A stretch of DNA of 64,000 bases from Odontocerum albicorne (taxonomy: Eukaryota; Arthropoda; Insecta; Trichoptera; Odontoceridae), in contig OX463852.1 of assembly GCA_949825065.1 (NCBI GenBank), positions 18,874,189 to 18,938,188 on the forward strand, read 5' to 3'. Each line of letters opens with the position of its first letter. The stretch's first letter is position 1. The notes under the pieces are model-generated. The model made no database searches. It was not told the origin of the DNA and worked only from the letters and a program-made list of their open reading frames with translations. Of the stretch, positions 11,331 to 22,279 are shown piece by piece. Position numbers and translations under genes: made by a program.

Positions 11331-12120
11331 AATGAAAACAATTCATAACAAGTCTTCTATCATCCAAACCAGTGTTGTTTGATATTTTTGGGTATCGTGC
11401 CAAACGCGTATTGGATTAATTAACTTCTGGATAAAAACTAATTTGTATATAAAAAAATGAATGTCTGAAAACGAAGCAACGTGCTCCAAACGATACCCCA
11501 AAGCCCAGCGCTTTACTACATTGCTACCACCACCTCTTTTCAAGTTGTTTTGATACATGACAGATTTAAGAAAAAAAATTAAATCCGTATAAAAAAATTA
11601 CCAATATCTGAAAAATAATGATAGGACCAGAGGAAAGGAATTCGTTTAAGGATATGGGAGGGAGATAAAGGAAAATTATGATGAAAACATATTTTGAGTA
11701 ATATAATGGTTTTTCAATTATCTTTTGAACATTATTAAGGATGTTGCACATCTGATAACTCTTGCAAATTCGTTCCGTCGTCGCGCTGAGTGGACATCAA
11801 ATGTGTAGAATGAGGTGTGGCGTGGTGGTATGCAAAGGAGTCTCTCATAATCCGATCGAAAAGAACATCAATGTTCTGAAAGAAAGTGAATTTTTTCGCG
11901 ACGATATACTCGTATAAAATAATTAGGATTGTTAAGCACGTAAAATAATGTCGAAAGAATGTGAAGGTTCCTTTGCTGTCTTATTTTGAGCTACTTAAGT
12001 CTATTTCGAAACTCGGACACATGGTTTCGATTTTTTTCTCCAATTAATCAAGACAAAGTTGAGAGGTCTCAGTGTATTCAAATTCTTCATGAACGGTGAT
12101 AAAGTTACCTATAATTTTGG
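11331..12120. other. Intergenic stretch, no gene seen
   Basis: No coding similarity, inverted repeat or tandem repeat was recognised here. The short open frames lack protein-like composition. Confidence 0.6.
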
Positions 12121-12552
12121 TCATATCCATACATTCAAAAGAAAAAAAATATGCCGGTGTGCTCCGATCGTCTCACTTCAGTGGGCTATTGGTCATATCC
12201 ATACATTCAAGAGAAAAATAATATGCCGGTGTACTCCGATCGTCTCCCTTCAGTGTGCTATTGGTCATATCCATACATTCAAGAGAAAAAAATATGCCGG
12301 TGTGCTCCGATCGTCTCCCTTCAGTGTGCTATTGGTCATATCCATACATTCAAGAGAAAAAAAAATATGCCGGTGTGCTCCGATCGTCTCCCTTCAGTGT
12401 GCTATTGGTCATATCCATACATTCAAGAGAAAAAAAATATGCCGGTGTGCTCCGATCGTCTCCCTTCAGTATGCTATTGGTCATATCCATACATTCAAGA
12501 GAAAAAAAAATATGCCGGTGTGCTCCGATCGTCTCACTTCAGTGTGCTATTG
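12121..12552 (+). repeat. 72-bp tandem repeat array, six units
   Basis: The phrase TCATATCCATACATTCAA recurs at 12121, 12193, 12265, 12336, 12409 and 12481, giving unit lengths of 71-73 bp. Each unit ends with a highly conserved segment containing ATGCCGGTGTGCTCCGATCG and a CTTCAGTGTGCTATTGG-type tail. Unit length varies mainly in the A-run after AAGAGA. The open reading frames that run through the array arise because the unit is close to a multiple of three and lacks stops; there is no sign that it is translated. Confidence 0.95.
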
Positions 12553-13204
12553 TATTTAGTACAGTGGTGTAGCCGGTGAGTTTACTGGCGTGCAACGACT
12601 TACTCACTGAAAAAAAAACAAAAAAACTCCACGGCACAGCATCGCTTTCTGACAAATTAACGCTGGAATGGTGAGGGGATCCTCGACTACGACGTCCAGC
12701 AACGATGACGACGCATTTGATATGTTTATCCTTGGGACAAATGTTCCGGTGACTCTTGTTATTCGTACTTTTACATTTACCTTCTTTTAAAATGTGGTCA
12801 ACTTTATCCAGACACGTTTTTCTTAGTCTACATCTTTATTGCACATCATGCACTATATATTATCGTTTAGTTATTCTTTCGTCATTATTTATATCTCTTA
12901 AAGTGGTAAAGTTGCATTCTACATGAGCTTAAATTGAATTCTACATGAGTTTAAATGGCGCTAGACATCTTTGCTGGTTCTGTGGTCAGTAGAGTAGCGA
13001 GGCGCCGGCATCTCGACATTCGCTTGGGATGCTAATAACAAGAGGGTGCATTGGTGCCCTCGAAACCGTTTTGGTTCTGAATTCTAAGCTCTGAAAAAAA
13101 CTGTAAATATTGAAATTCACACAAACGAATTCCACTTGACACAGGTACAGTTTAATATCCATAGTCGAAGAAGCGACAAATCCTGCTTGTAATTATACTT
13201 TGTA
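12553..13204. other. Intergenic stretch, no gene seen
   Basis: Mixed composition. A short direct duplication of ATTCTACATGAG followed by a C/G-variable TTTAAA-like tract occurs near 12915-12955. No gene or complete element is recognised. Confidence 0.55.
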
Positions 13205-13361
13205 CAGTACCCGCCAGTAAGTAATACACATCGGGCTTAAGAAATATACTAGAACGCTTGACAAATCGCGACGGAACACGTGTATGAATGACAAAGACGA
13301 CGCTTTACAAAGCCGAAGTTAGCCGATTATGACCGACAGTATTACTTACCGCCGGGTACTG
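13205..13361. mobile_element. 157-bp mariner-like MITE
   Basis: The left end CAGTACCCGCCAGTAAGTAA and the right end read inward, CAGTACCCGGCGGTAAGTAA, form a near-perfect terminal inverted repeat. It is flanked by TA at 13203-13204 and 13362-13363. It is too short to encode a protein. Confidence 0.85.
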
Positions 13362-13424
13362 TACACGTTTATCAAATTGTTTAAAATAATAAAATTTATA
13401 ATTTTAATAAACAATAAACCCTCA

Positions 13425-13671
13425 TTAACCACTTGAGTGTTTTGCCCGAGTGGGACTCGGGCACGAAGTTTCTTTGTATACTGACGAGACCGAACCTCGT
13501 TTGCGCAAATCTTGTTTCGATTTGTTGGGAGTGTTTCTCCCGAGCGTCTTTTGGGCAGATCTTGTTTCAACTTGTTTTCTCCGAACGGAATACATTTTCG
13601 TACAGAATTTATTAGTTCACAGTTCGTCATTGTTACGTCGCGTGTTAAAAGTCCAACTCTTAAGTGGTTAA
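13425..13671. mobile_element. piggyBac-like MITE with TTAA ends
   Basis: TTAA at 13425-13428 and again at 13668-13671 flank about 239 bp. The internal ends are related inverted repeats: CCACTTGAGTGTTTTGCCC on the left and CCACTTAAGAGTTGGACTT read inward from the right. TTAA target sites with CC-starting ends are diagnostic of the piggyBac superfamily. The open frames inside are incidental. Confidence 0.8.
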
Positions 13672-13994
13672 CATTGGGCACACATCGTTAAAGGACAAAA
13701 ATGGACAACAGTACAGCGTTGAACGACTGCGTAAAGAAGAACTTAAAAATGAACATTCTACAGTTTACAAAGGTGACTTAAAAACAACAACTCAAAATCC
13801 CGAAAATGAACAGATTCGGAATGAGGAAGAAGCTCAATAGAATCTGGAAAATAATTCCCACACGATTAAAGTTGAAGCAAAATAATTTAAAAGTGTCGAG
13901 AAAACACAACAATTGTTTCACGCGTAGAATAATTCTCATTTATGTTTCTCGATTCATTATAACAAATTTATTTTACAAATAGCACTAATCATTA

Positions 13995-14722
13995 TTATTT
14001 ATTACATACTGTCGGGGTAGACAGAGAGGACAAAACGCCATGTTTTTTGAACTCTAAAAACATCTTTGACCTCTTCTACTTCCATACACCTTCTCATGCA
14101 TTGATTTCTCTGACTTTCAACGTTTCCTTCTTTCGGAATATCATTCACTTATACAACCATGCTTTCCTTGGTCTTCCTCTAAAATGACTTCCCCTCACAT
14201 TCACACTGCATGTCTGTTTTGTAAGTCATCACTCATTCATTCGTTCTACATGCCCAAACCATCTTACCGTTCTTTTTTCATATTACTCAAAACATCAACC
14301 TAAATTTCACATTCCTCTCTTATCACTTGATTCCGTATCTTGTCATACATCGTCACTCCATGTATTCTTCTCAATGCACGCATCTCTACAGCAGCTATTC
14401 GGCTCCTCTCAGTATTTTTCCACGTTCACGTTTAACTCCCATACTTCAAAGCTAACACCAAAACACTATTGTGGACTATCATCTTAGCCGATTTTGATAC
14501 TGCCCGTTTCGAGCACATATGTTTTAGTGCCTTATTGACTTTGTTTCCTAACGCTACACGTCGTTCAATATCCCACTTATCTCTTCCTTCATCTGAGAAG
14601 ATGAAGGAAGAGATAAGTGGGATTCATCAATTTACTTATCAAACTTTGCAACTCATCTTCACTCTCCGCCAACACCACTGTGTCATTTGCAAACAGCAAT
14701 TCACATACTTATTGTTTATTAG
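13995..14722 (-). mobile_element. LINE family B remnant: reverse transcriptase to 3' end
   Basis: On the - strand the segment begins VCELLFANDTVVLAESEDEL and QSLISKL, the RT catalytic A(D/N)D block (the first Asp is Asn here). It continues, with frameshifts and stops, through DIERRVALGNKVNKALK, AVEMRALRRIHGVTMYDKIR, NQVIREECE and a degraded GRPR-like tail. These are hallmarks of a common insect LINE. A perfect hairpin interrupts the frame (14570-14623). The 3' boundary near 13995 matches the ends of other family B copies (CTCTCTGTCTACCCCGACAG on this strand). Confidence 0.85.
14570..14623. repeat. Perfect 25-bp inverted repeat inside LINE family B
   Basis: The arms 14570-14594 and 14599-14623 are exact reverse complements (left arm begins ATCCCACTTATCTCTTCC) separated by the four bases GAGA. 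One arm continues the LINE frame after ISKL; the other is an inverted duplication of it, so it is probably a local fold-back replication error. Confidence 0.95.
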
Positions 14723-15404
14723 ATTATTATAATTTTAGAAAAAGAGCGTCAAATCGAGAAGTGTCTGAGTGCCAAAGAGTGCCAAAAACCTAGCTATGCC
14801 TCTGCGGTAAAGCAAGTCATCTCCAGACGGTGCTTTCAGCAGCATTTAATACAAACCGACCACTGAGTCCGTGAAATTACCATTTAATACTTAGCCTCCA
14901 CCGCAACTAGAATAAATGAATACAAATCGCCTACTAATCGAATGGAAATTCATTGATTTATATGTGGATGTGGAGCCGATGGAAAGATGAACGGTTTATC
15001 GACAGAATATAAGATGACAATGCGAAAACTATTTGACTGTTACATTATTTCAGCAGTTCTTAAACATTGATCAGCGAAATTGTGAAATTGAAATTTGTAT
15101 TAGTACATCGGAGCGTTTAAAATTAAACCATGAAGTCTGAAATATTAAAACGAATTTAATGTTAAAAGAAATTTAAAAAAACTCATCAATATTTTCGATG
15201 TAATAAACAAAACGAAAATAAAAAAAAAGGGAAATGAGTTGACATTTTTCAGACTATATAACAAGGTTTAATATAATACTTCATCGTTATCATCATCATC
15301 ACGCAATGTTCCTATTGAGGTAGGTAAAAAACAATGTCTCCCCTTCATGCTATCTTGTCACATATCTTCCGAATCTGCCAAGTCCATACATCGTGTCATA
15401 AATA
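14723..15404. other. Intergenic stretch, no gene seen
   Basis: No coding similarity or repeat structure was recognised apart from simple A/T runs and a short CAT-rich tract near 15287-15302. Confidence 0.55.
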
Positions 15405-15825
15405 GGGTATCCCATAAATGTATCGACAGTTTTACACCGTGCAATTTATTTGAACTTAATGTAGAAATTTGTCATATCACGCATTCGTGAAGAGTTTAGA
15501 GATGAGAAGGACTTTTATTTTCAGCAAGATGGTGGACTTCCCCATTCCAATCGTGATGGAAATTTGTAGAATAGATGGATTGGACCTAGATGTAGCATTG
15601 AATATCCCCCTTGCTTCCCAGATCTCACGCCAATAGACTTTTTTTATGGAAATTCATCAAGGATAAGGTATATTATACAAAATCAGCAACAATTTATGAA
15701 TTGAGAACAACCATTGAAAGAGAATGCGCCCAAACACCAAAACGTATGGTTCGTGATATTTGCGATTCTACGTCATCGACTATACATGGACCAGAACAAC
15801 TATTAATTTAAGAACTCGCAATAAT
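15405..15825 (+). mobile_element. Tc1/mariner-type DDE transposase remnant
   Basis: A frame from about 15480 reads IREEFRDEKDFYFQQDGGLP, then HSNRDGNL, a stop, NRWIGPRCSIEYPPCFPDLT and PIDFF. The QQDG(A)PPH-like motif and the SPDLTP(L/I)DFF-like motif are the second and third catalytic-aspartate regions of a DDE transposase family common in insects. After DFF the frame shifts, but similarity continues (KFIKDKVYYTKSATIYELRT). The sequence GGGTATCCCATAAATGTATC near 15405 may be the element's terminus. It abuts a LINE fragment at about 15826. Confidence 0.75.
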
Positions 15826-16650
15826 TGACGTTCCAACACCAATCGGAGTAAGACAAGGAGATAGTTTAAGCCCATTTCTATTTAACTTGGTTATGGATAA
15901 AATTATAGAAGCATCTTGGTTATGGATAAAATTTAACCTGGGATACAAGATGGGCAACAATATGCTAAACATCATATGCTATGCTGACGATGCCACCATC
16001 ATAGCCGAATCAGAGGAAGACCTGCAACAAATGCTACATCGATTCCGCACTGCTTCCAAAAAATACAACATGTCTATCTCCATCAGCAAGACTAAATGCA
16101 TGACTCTAGCCAGAGAGCAAGTTGGATGCAGTGTGGCGATCGACGACACACCGATTGAACAAGTAACAAAATTTAAATACTTAGGTGCTAGCATAAAGGC
16201 CGCAGCTATTTCCGGATGTTTAAAGAACACTATCTGGAAAAACAAGCATATGAACATCCAAAGCAAGGTGAGGATATACAAGACCTGTGTCCGCCCCATA
16301 ATGACATACAGCAGAGTCCAGAGCCGACACTGTCAGAACCAAAAATCTCTTTCGAACCAGCGAAATGAAGGTACTCAGGAGTATCGCTGGCAAAACCCTT
16401 CGTGATAGAGTACGAAACACAGAAATCCGAAGGATGTGCAAAGTTGAAGATATTGTCAGATGGGGACGACAGAGAAGAAGGTTCTGGAACGAATACGTAT
16501 CCAGAATGGCGGAACCAAAAGCCGTAAGAATGGCCAAGGACAGTATCCCCCAAGCAAGCAGACCTCCAGGACGACCTTCCAAAAGATGGAAAGACAGCTG
16601 GCAGTCGACGTCACAAGAGGCAAACAAACTAAGTCTGGTTTACACTGTGA
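15826..16650 (+). mobile_element. LINE family A remnant, copy 1 (reverse transcriptase)
   Basis: The segment encodes VPTPIGVRQGDSLSPFLFNL, ICYADDATIIAESEEDLQQM and KFKYLGASIKAA. These are RT blocks including the YADD catalytic motif and the thumb-proximal FKYLG. A frameshift near 16310 moves the rest to another frame: AGKTLRDRVRNTEIRRMCKV, RWGRQRRRFWNEYVSRMAEP and RPPGRPSKRWKDSWQ. A small internal duplication of a LVMDKII/WLWIKF-like stretch occurs near 15885-15935. The DNA after 16300 is nearly identical to the - strand copy at 26844-27321. The 5' half including the endonuclease is missing. Confidence 0.88.
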
Positions 16651-17600
16651 GACAGCGATAATTCTTAAGGAATTCATACTAACATAGCAATATTTTGTGT
16701 ATAATTGTGCGGCGCCTCCTATTTCGATGCGGTTTACTTTGTGAATTACCGAGTAACTCACGAAGTAAACCAAATGATTTATACGAGTTGAGAATTTGAC
16801 AGCTTCTAAAAAACATTTACATAGATTTATTTTAAAATCGTGATATTTAATACATCATTTTAATTTAGTCGTGAATTGTGAAAATTTAGTTTAATATTGT
16901 CTGAATATATTATTCGTGTTTTGTGAAAATTTTGTGTGATATTGTCTGAATAGTATGTTAACATTGAACGCTGACAAATGTGTTGAAAGTAACGGTTTTT
17001 TTGTCCATAACCTATAAAAATAATAATTCATTTTGTCTAAAGCATTCACTCGATTCAGTTACTAACAAATATTCAGTCATGAGCGCAATTAATAATTATA
17101 ATGTAGAATATATTAAAAAATAATAATTTATCATTTGATCAAAAACTTGACATAAAAACTCGCGGATTGCCTAGACCGAAATGAAAAATTAAACATCAGT
17201 GTAAGTCCAAAAGTAAACATTTTGTTCGTACTTTTAATTTTGATTTATATAATAAAGCTTATGTGGATGTGATAAACTAAATAGTTTTTTTGTTTCTCTT
17301 TTTGTTGTAATTGAAGTGTTCGGAAATAAAAAAGAACAAAGAATTGAGTTTTTCTACAAAAAAATAAGTAATTGGATTTAATTTGTATTAATATTTTAAC
17401 TAAAGCTGAAATAAACGATGCATTAGATAATAAGAAAATTGATGTGGAATGTTTGAAAATGATATCTGAAGTAGCCTAAGTTAATAACCATCCTTATTGC
17501 CTACCCAGGGAAAAAGCGTGTAGCTATAATTGTCAAGTTACATACTTTGAACCGTCATATTTTTCAGCCAGTGGTCGCCGCTGGTGGCGACACATCTGAA
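16651..17600. other. Intergenic AT-rich stretch, no gene seen
   Basis: The sequence contains a small imperfect duplication (GTGAAAATTTTGTGTGATATTG-like and ATTGTCTGAATA phrases recurring near 16880 and 16930). No gene or complete element was recognised. Confidence 0.55.
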
Positions 17601-17611
17601 TATGAAAATAA

Positions 17612-17712
17612 TAGTAGCGACGGCGGACTTACGGAACATCACGGAAGATGGAAAATGACTCGCAGTACAGTAAATATATCATACTTACACGTATATAGCG
17701 GTTTAAGGCCTG
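17612..17712 (+). repeat. Dispersed repeat family B2, copy 1
   Basis: The stretch with AATAGTAGCGACGGCGGAC, CATCACGGAAGATGGAAAAT and GACTCGCAGTACAGTAAATA is a diverged match to 57640-57745 (AATAGTGACGACGGACATA, CATCACGGATGAAGAAAAAT, GAGTCGCAGCGCAGTAAATA), in the same orientation. Its class is unknown. Confidence 0.6.
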
Positions 17713-17982
17713 GAGTTTAAACAGTCTAGCAAGTTGCCAGTACTTTCACAGAAGATAACGAATACAGCAAAAATATTATTTGATGCCACTAGATTGGAGT
17801 AGTCAATCGGTCCGAAGATGAATAGATGTAAGGCCGAGTGGAGACCATTCGGAAATTATCGACTCGATTATCATCGCAGTAGCACTAAATGTGATCTGCG
17901 GATTGACGCAAAAAAATATAATCGGGTGAACAATACAACATACATGTGACATATAATATATCGCAAAATCATTATTAGTATA

Positions 17983-18388
17983 TTGTAATTTATTTTTATC
18001 AAACACTGTTTATTCCACTTTTTTGTGACGGTATAACCCTACCGGTTTCAAGGCTTTCACCTCATCTTCAGGGGAGCGCAAACAAGACTAAATGCTGTGC
18101 GAACTGGTACCGATATACACGCTTCAACGGTTGGAGGCTGAGGGGTGAGGGAGGCACGGGACAATTTCGGCCAAGAGCGGAGAGATTTTTGGGAAATAAC
18201 TGTTCAACAGATGTTCGGATCGGTGTACTGACATTTAGTCTTGTTTGCGCTCCCCTGAAGATGATGTGAAAGCCTTGAAACCGGTAGGGTTACACTGTCA
18301 CAAAAAAGTGGAATAAACAGTGTTTGATAAAAATAAATTACAATGTCTTTAAACCTCCACAACGTTAATGCCTTAACTATAAACAACA
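17983..18388. mobile_element. Fold-back repeat family A, full copy with target duplication
   Basis: Two arms of roughly 110 bp, 17983-18094 and 18232-18343, are near-perfect inverted copies. The left arm includes CTGTTTATTCCACTTTTTTG, ACCCTACCGGTTTCAAGGCT and TCTTCAGGGGAGCGCAAAC. A spacer of about 137 bp separates them. The right arm is followed by a tail (GTCTTTAAACCTCCACAACG, TTAATGCCTTAACTATAAAC). CATTATTAGTATA occurs on both sides, at 17970-17982 and 18389-18401, extending to 15 bp with two more T residues. A 13-15 bp duplication and an A-rich one-sided tail point to retroposition. No protein is encoded. Confidence 0.8.
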
Positions 18389-18401
18389 CATTATTAGTAT
18401 A

Positions 18402-21400
18402 TTTGCTGGCTCATTTTCCTAAAAGGAACAAGGACGATTAAATGAATGCAATGGATTATATTAACTTTTCTAGTTCACTGCTTTTCATTTTTAAGTCATG
18501 ACTTCCATGTCCTAGTTAATAGGACGCTTAATTACCAATTTCGGTTTTAACTCCCGATGATACTCATGTCTCAGTCAAGTGAATTATTTCGTATTGTATT
18601 TCACATGGTGAACACATGTGATGACGAATTACAAGTTCCGTGCCTTATCCAGTGGTTCTTAGGTTCGAATACTACATTACAACAGGGCTTACACTTTCTA
18701 GTTTCCTGGACTGAGAATATTATCTCTTATTCAATAAAATACGTAGCACTAAACATACTTTTTGATTTGGGTGTAACCTTTGATGCTGAACTCACGAATT
18801 CATTAACCATTTCTCACGGTTTGTATCGGACTGTTGCATACTTCTCGATTTCAAAGTGAGAATATCTAGAAAATTTAACACTATCGATATCCTACGAAAC
18901 TTGAATAACTGTTTGATTAGATCTTAATTAGTTCAGGCTTTTTTTCGTCTCAAATATAAGAATAACGTAGAACAAATAAAAAAAAATCGAGACAACTTTG
19001 GTACTAAACAAAGGGTAATTGTGTACCTAAAATATGCACATCATGTCAAACTTCTCACGGTGCGCAATTATAAAACCTCGAAACAAGAAGTAGAATGAAT
19101 ATTATGACTAAACAATCAGTCATGTGTGAGATACAGATGTCGAACCAGCTGAGTGACTGGTCATATTCTTGGCTTCCTCTAGTAGCGTGTGAAGAATTCA
19201 GTCTAATGTTCTTCATAAATACATTCATTAGTATCAGACCCACTTTGTGTAACAGGAAAAAATCTTGTTAAACAGTCAATAAAAAAATAATGGAGGCGAC
19301 GAAAATGCCCCTTTCAATAAGTCCAAATCGGATATGTCGAAGGGTACGAGTACAAATGAAAAAAAAATATCAAGCTAGAACCTAGTCATTAACTTTCTTT
19401 TATATTTTTTGTAAGGACAAAGTTTATCCTCAAATGTAAATAATATTTTTTTCACTCTGTTTTGTCTAGAACTTTGAGTATACATTTTTTAAATTTGTCA
19501 CAAAACTTTTTGAGCTCTAACAATTTTTTTCGTTCTTCTGAGAATGCTCGTTGAATGAAACAGATAAATTAGCAAAATGCTAGAGGAGTACTATTCAATA
19601 AACATTTTGCGTTATTTTGTACACTTATTTTTATAATGGATTATATTTTAATCTTTCTAATACCTTCAGTGCGCTGTTTTATTAGTATAACTAAGGTGGT
19701 TAAGGGCAGTAATACAATAAAACTCAGTTTGTGGATTTAATAGTATATAATCACAATAATTTACCTCTAATCCGTCACATTAAGTTACATATTTATTCTC
19801 TTACGGTATAATTAACATCACCAATATTGCACTTATTCGTAATATTTAGTATTAAACTAGAAGCTTCTTATAATACTAATGTACATTACGACAAATATAT
19901 AATAGTATCTCTACAATAAATCTAATGTTATGTATTAACTAAGTACTTAACTGGAATTTAGGTATTGTAAGTACATGAAAAAGCTTAGGTATGTTCGTTT
20001 AATTTTCAGAACTTATACCCGAATAGAACATCTCTCGATAAAAGTGCATATAAGAGTATCTATCGGCCCTTGGCGTGATTTTGATTACTAAAAGACGCTT
20101 CACAGACAAAATAAAAGTCAAATAATTAGACTACTTGAATAATTTTATATGTTATCACATTAGCCGCTAAATAGAGACAAATACAGCCAGAATTTTTATT
20201 TGTGTATTTCAATTCAACTGTTTACATTGATAAATATCAGCCGTCTCACAAAGCTAAAAGCTTGTTATGAGAACTGACTAATATCTGGATGAGATAACTG
20301 ACTTACACCCGCTGTATCTGGAAGTTACATATACGGTCCCCGGCTAACTTCTGATCAGTAACAAATACCATTTAAATAAAAAGAAGAATTTTTAAACTTA
20401 TGCCAATTTAAATTGTTTACATTTATGAAACAATAGGCTTAATGTCAGATCATATAAAGTGTGTCATGTTTTCTCAAAACATATGTAGTTTTTATATACC
20501 AAATAAAAAAAAATAAGTCCAACATTTAAAAAAAATTACAAGACAAAGTTGTTAATATAAATACGTATAGGTAATATTTTTTGTATTTAAATAAAAAAAA
20601 TGGTTATGTTATACATTGAGCCAAAATGAGGTATTTTGGCACCTGGGTTACCCATCCAAAAACGCAACCCCACAATAAAGTTGCAATTTTTTACTAAGCA
20701 ATTTGGAGAACGGGTAAAATTATTGTAATATTTTTTATTTATTTCAAAATGGGTGGTTTTTGCTTTCTAAAAAATCTCCTTCCAAAAGTTGGAGACACGC
20801 GATCACATTATCCCACAATATAAATCAACGGATGAAAGTTAAAATTTCTAACATTCATCACTTTATTTTTAGGACTTTCAGAACTGCACAATAATCAATA
20901 ACTTTACTGAAATCGATTTTGTTGGAAATAAAATATGTAATTGTGATTATTTCTCTTGGCCAAGAGTAAATCTTAAGTAAGTTTTAAGTATATTAATTGA
21001 CTAAAACTTTTATCACGTGATGCTACTATATGGTCACGGGCTTTGACAATAATATACGGAGTGAATTATCAATATTGGGCAGATTTTAACATAGCGTTCC
21101 TTTAGATATTGCGCCTGGGACCAGTGTCTCGGTTGTCCCACCCTTGTCTCTGCTCTGGTTATATCTAATTAATTGAGCGTATATGATACATGTAAAACAA
21201 AGTAGTTTGAATGATAAAAAAATAAGGTGTTTCTAGCACTTGACCAGGAGATGTTCGATCCGGATCTTAGACAGGTTTAAGTTATTTAGGCCCATTGAAG
21301 TAGCGATATCAACTTTAGTATATATAAAAGCTGTTAATAATCCTGATAACTCGCTGCTAACTTTATCTATTAATGCTGATAACTCGTGAGTTTATCTTCG

Positions 21401-22002
21401 GAAAGAATAAATACGTTGAAAGATTCGATGTAGTAGAAATTAATTTATAGATATATTACATTGTGCAGAAAGATATTTCAAAAATATATTGTATTATAAA
21501 TGTTTGTTTCATTGTACAAAATAAAAGATAAAAGTGTTTTCAACAAACTTTCAATGATTCAATTTTCAATAAAAAAATATCTGGTTGTGATATTGAACTT
21601 AAACAATTAAAAGGACAATTAGTTAAATTATTATAATGGATACATTGTTATAATGGATTGTTATAATACATTATTATAATTTTTTACTGAATGAATATTT
21701 TTTTACGTAATAATTTCAAAATTAGTTTACCTACAATGTGGAAAAATGAATTTTGATAGAAAAATTTACAAACAAAATTGTTCTTTATATGTTACATTGA
21801 AATCCAATGTTTTAAAAATACTTGGCCGACTTATCACTTTTGACTTTCGCCAGAATGTTTCGAGATAGATACCTGATGAATATAATTTAAAAAAATTGTT
21901 CCAGTTTGGTACACGTTGTATAACACTAGTTAGTATGTATACTCTACAGCATGGTGGGTATATAACCGTAAAGCAACCTATCCCATTCAATTAGGGAGAT
22001 TT
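18402..22002. other. Intergenic stretch, no gene seen
   Basis: This 3.6 kb has no recognisable exon, transposase or tandem array. Open frames such as 18557-18859 lack any recognised similarity. A less AT-rich patch at 20250-20360 could be regulatory, but nothing specific supports that. Confidence 0.6.
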
Positions 22003-22130
22003 TAGGTAGGCCTGAAATGAAAACCAGGCTGAAATCCTATTTTTTTTAAACAGGTACCAACATGAATCGAATCAGCTTCCCCCAGGTTGGATGAAAGACA
22101 TTTTACCTTTGACACTAGAGGTCGTCAAAG
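22003..22130 (-). mobile_element. tRNA-derived SINE copy
   Basis: On the - strand the copy carries a degraded tRNA-like head (GACCTCTAGTGTCAAAGG and a GATTCATGTTGGTACC B-box-like part) and a body resembling the shared SINE body (TTTCATTTCAGGCC). It is a diverged, 3'-truncated member of the family best seen at 40185-40358 and 60905-61127. Confidence 0.55.
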
Positions 22131-22189
22131 TTTCCTAACATTCAGGCATTTTTGTTAAAAATAATAGATATGATCAAAGACACAGGTAT

Positions 22190-22265
22190 CCTTATACCCC
22201 CGAATGTCAGCGTGGGGTTTAAATCGGCGATCTTTCGAATATAAAAGTCTTACGCGTTACCGCGC
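22190..22265 (-). repeat. tRNA-like SINE head, second type
   Basis: On the - strand CGCGGTAACGCGTAAGAC resembles an A-box region, and AAGATCGCCGATTTAAACCC a B-box region. It does not match the main SINE family closely. It is probably a tRNA-derived remnant. Confidence 0.35.
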
Positions 22266-22279
22266 AGTTATACATCTAA

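Noticed and set aside
12059..12579. Three overlapping + strand open frames of 105-166 codons
   Set aside because: They run through the 72-bp tandem array in all three frames, simply because the unit lacks stops; the protein is repetitive in every frame.
16220..16773. - strand open frames over the LINE family A copy
   Set aside because: Antisense shadows of the reverse-transcriptase coding strand.
18557..18859. 100-codon + strand open frame
   Set aside because: No recognisable similarity and no splice or promoter support. Words at 18600-18660 faintly echo 29390-29440, suggesting an old repeat.
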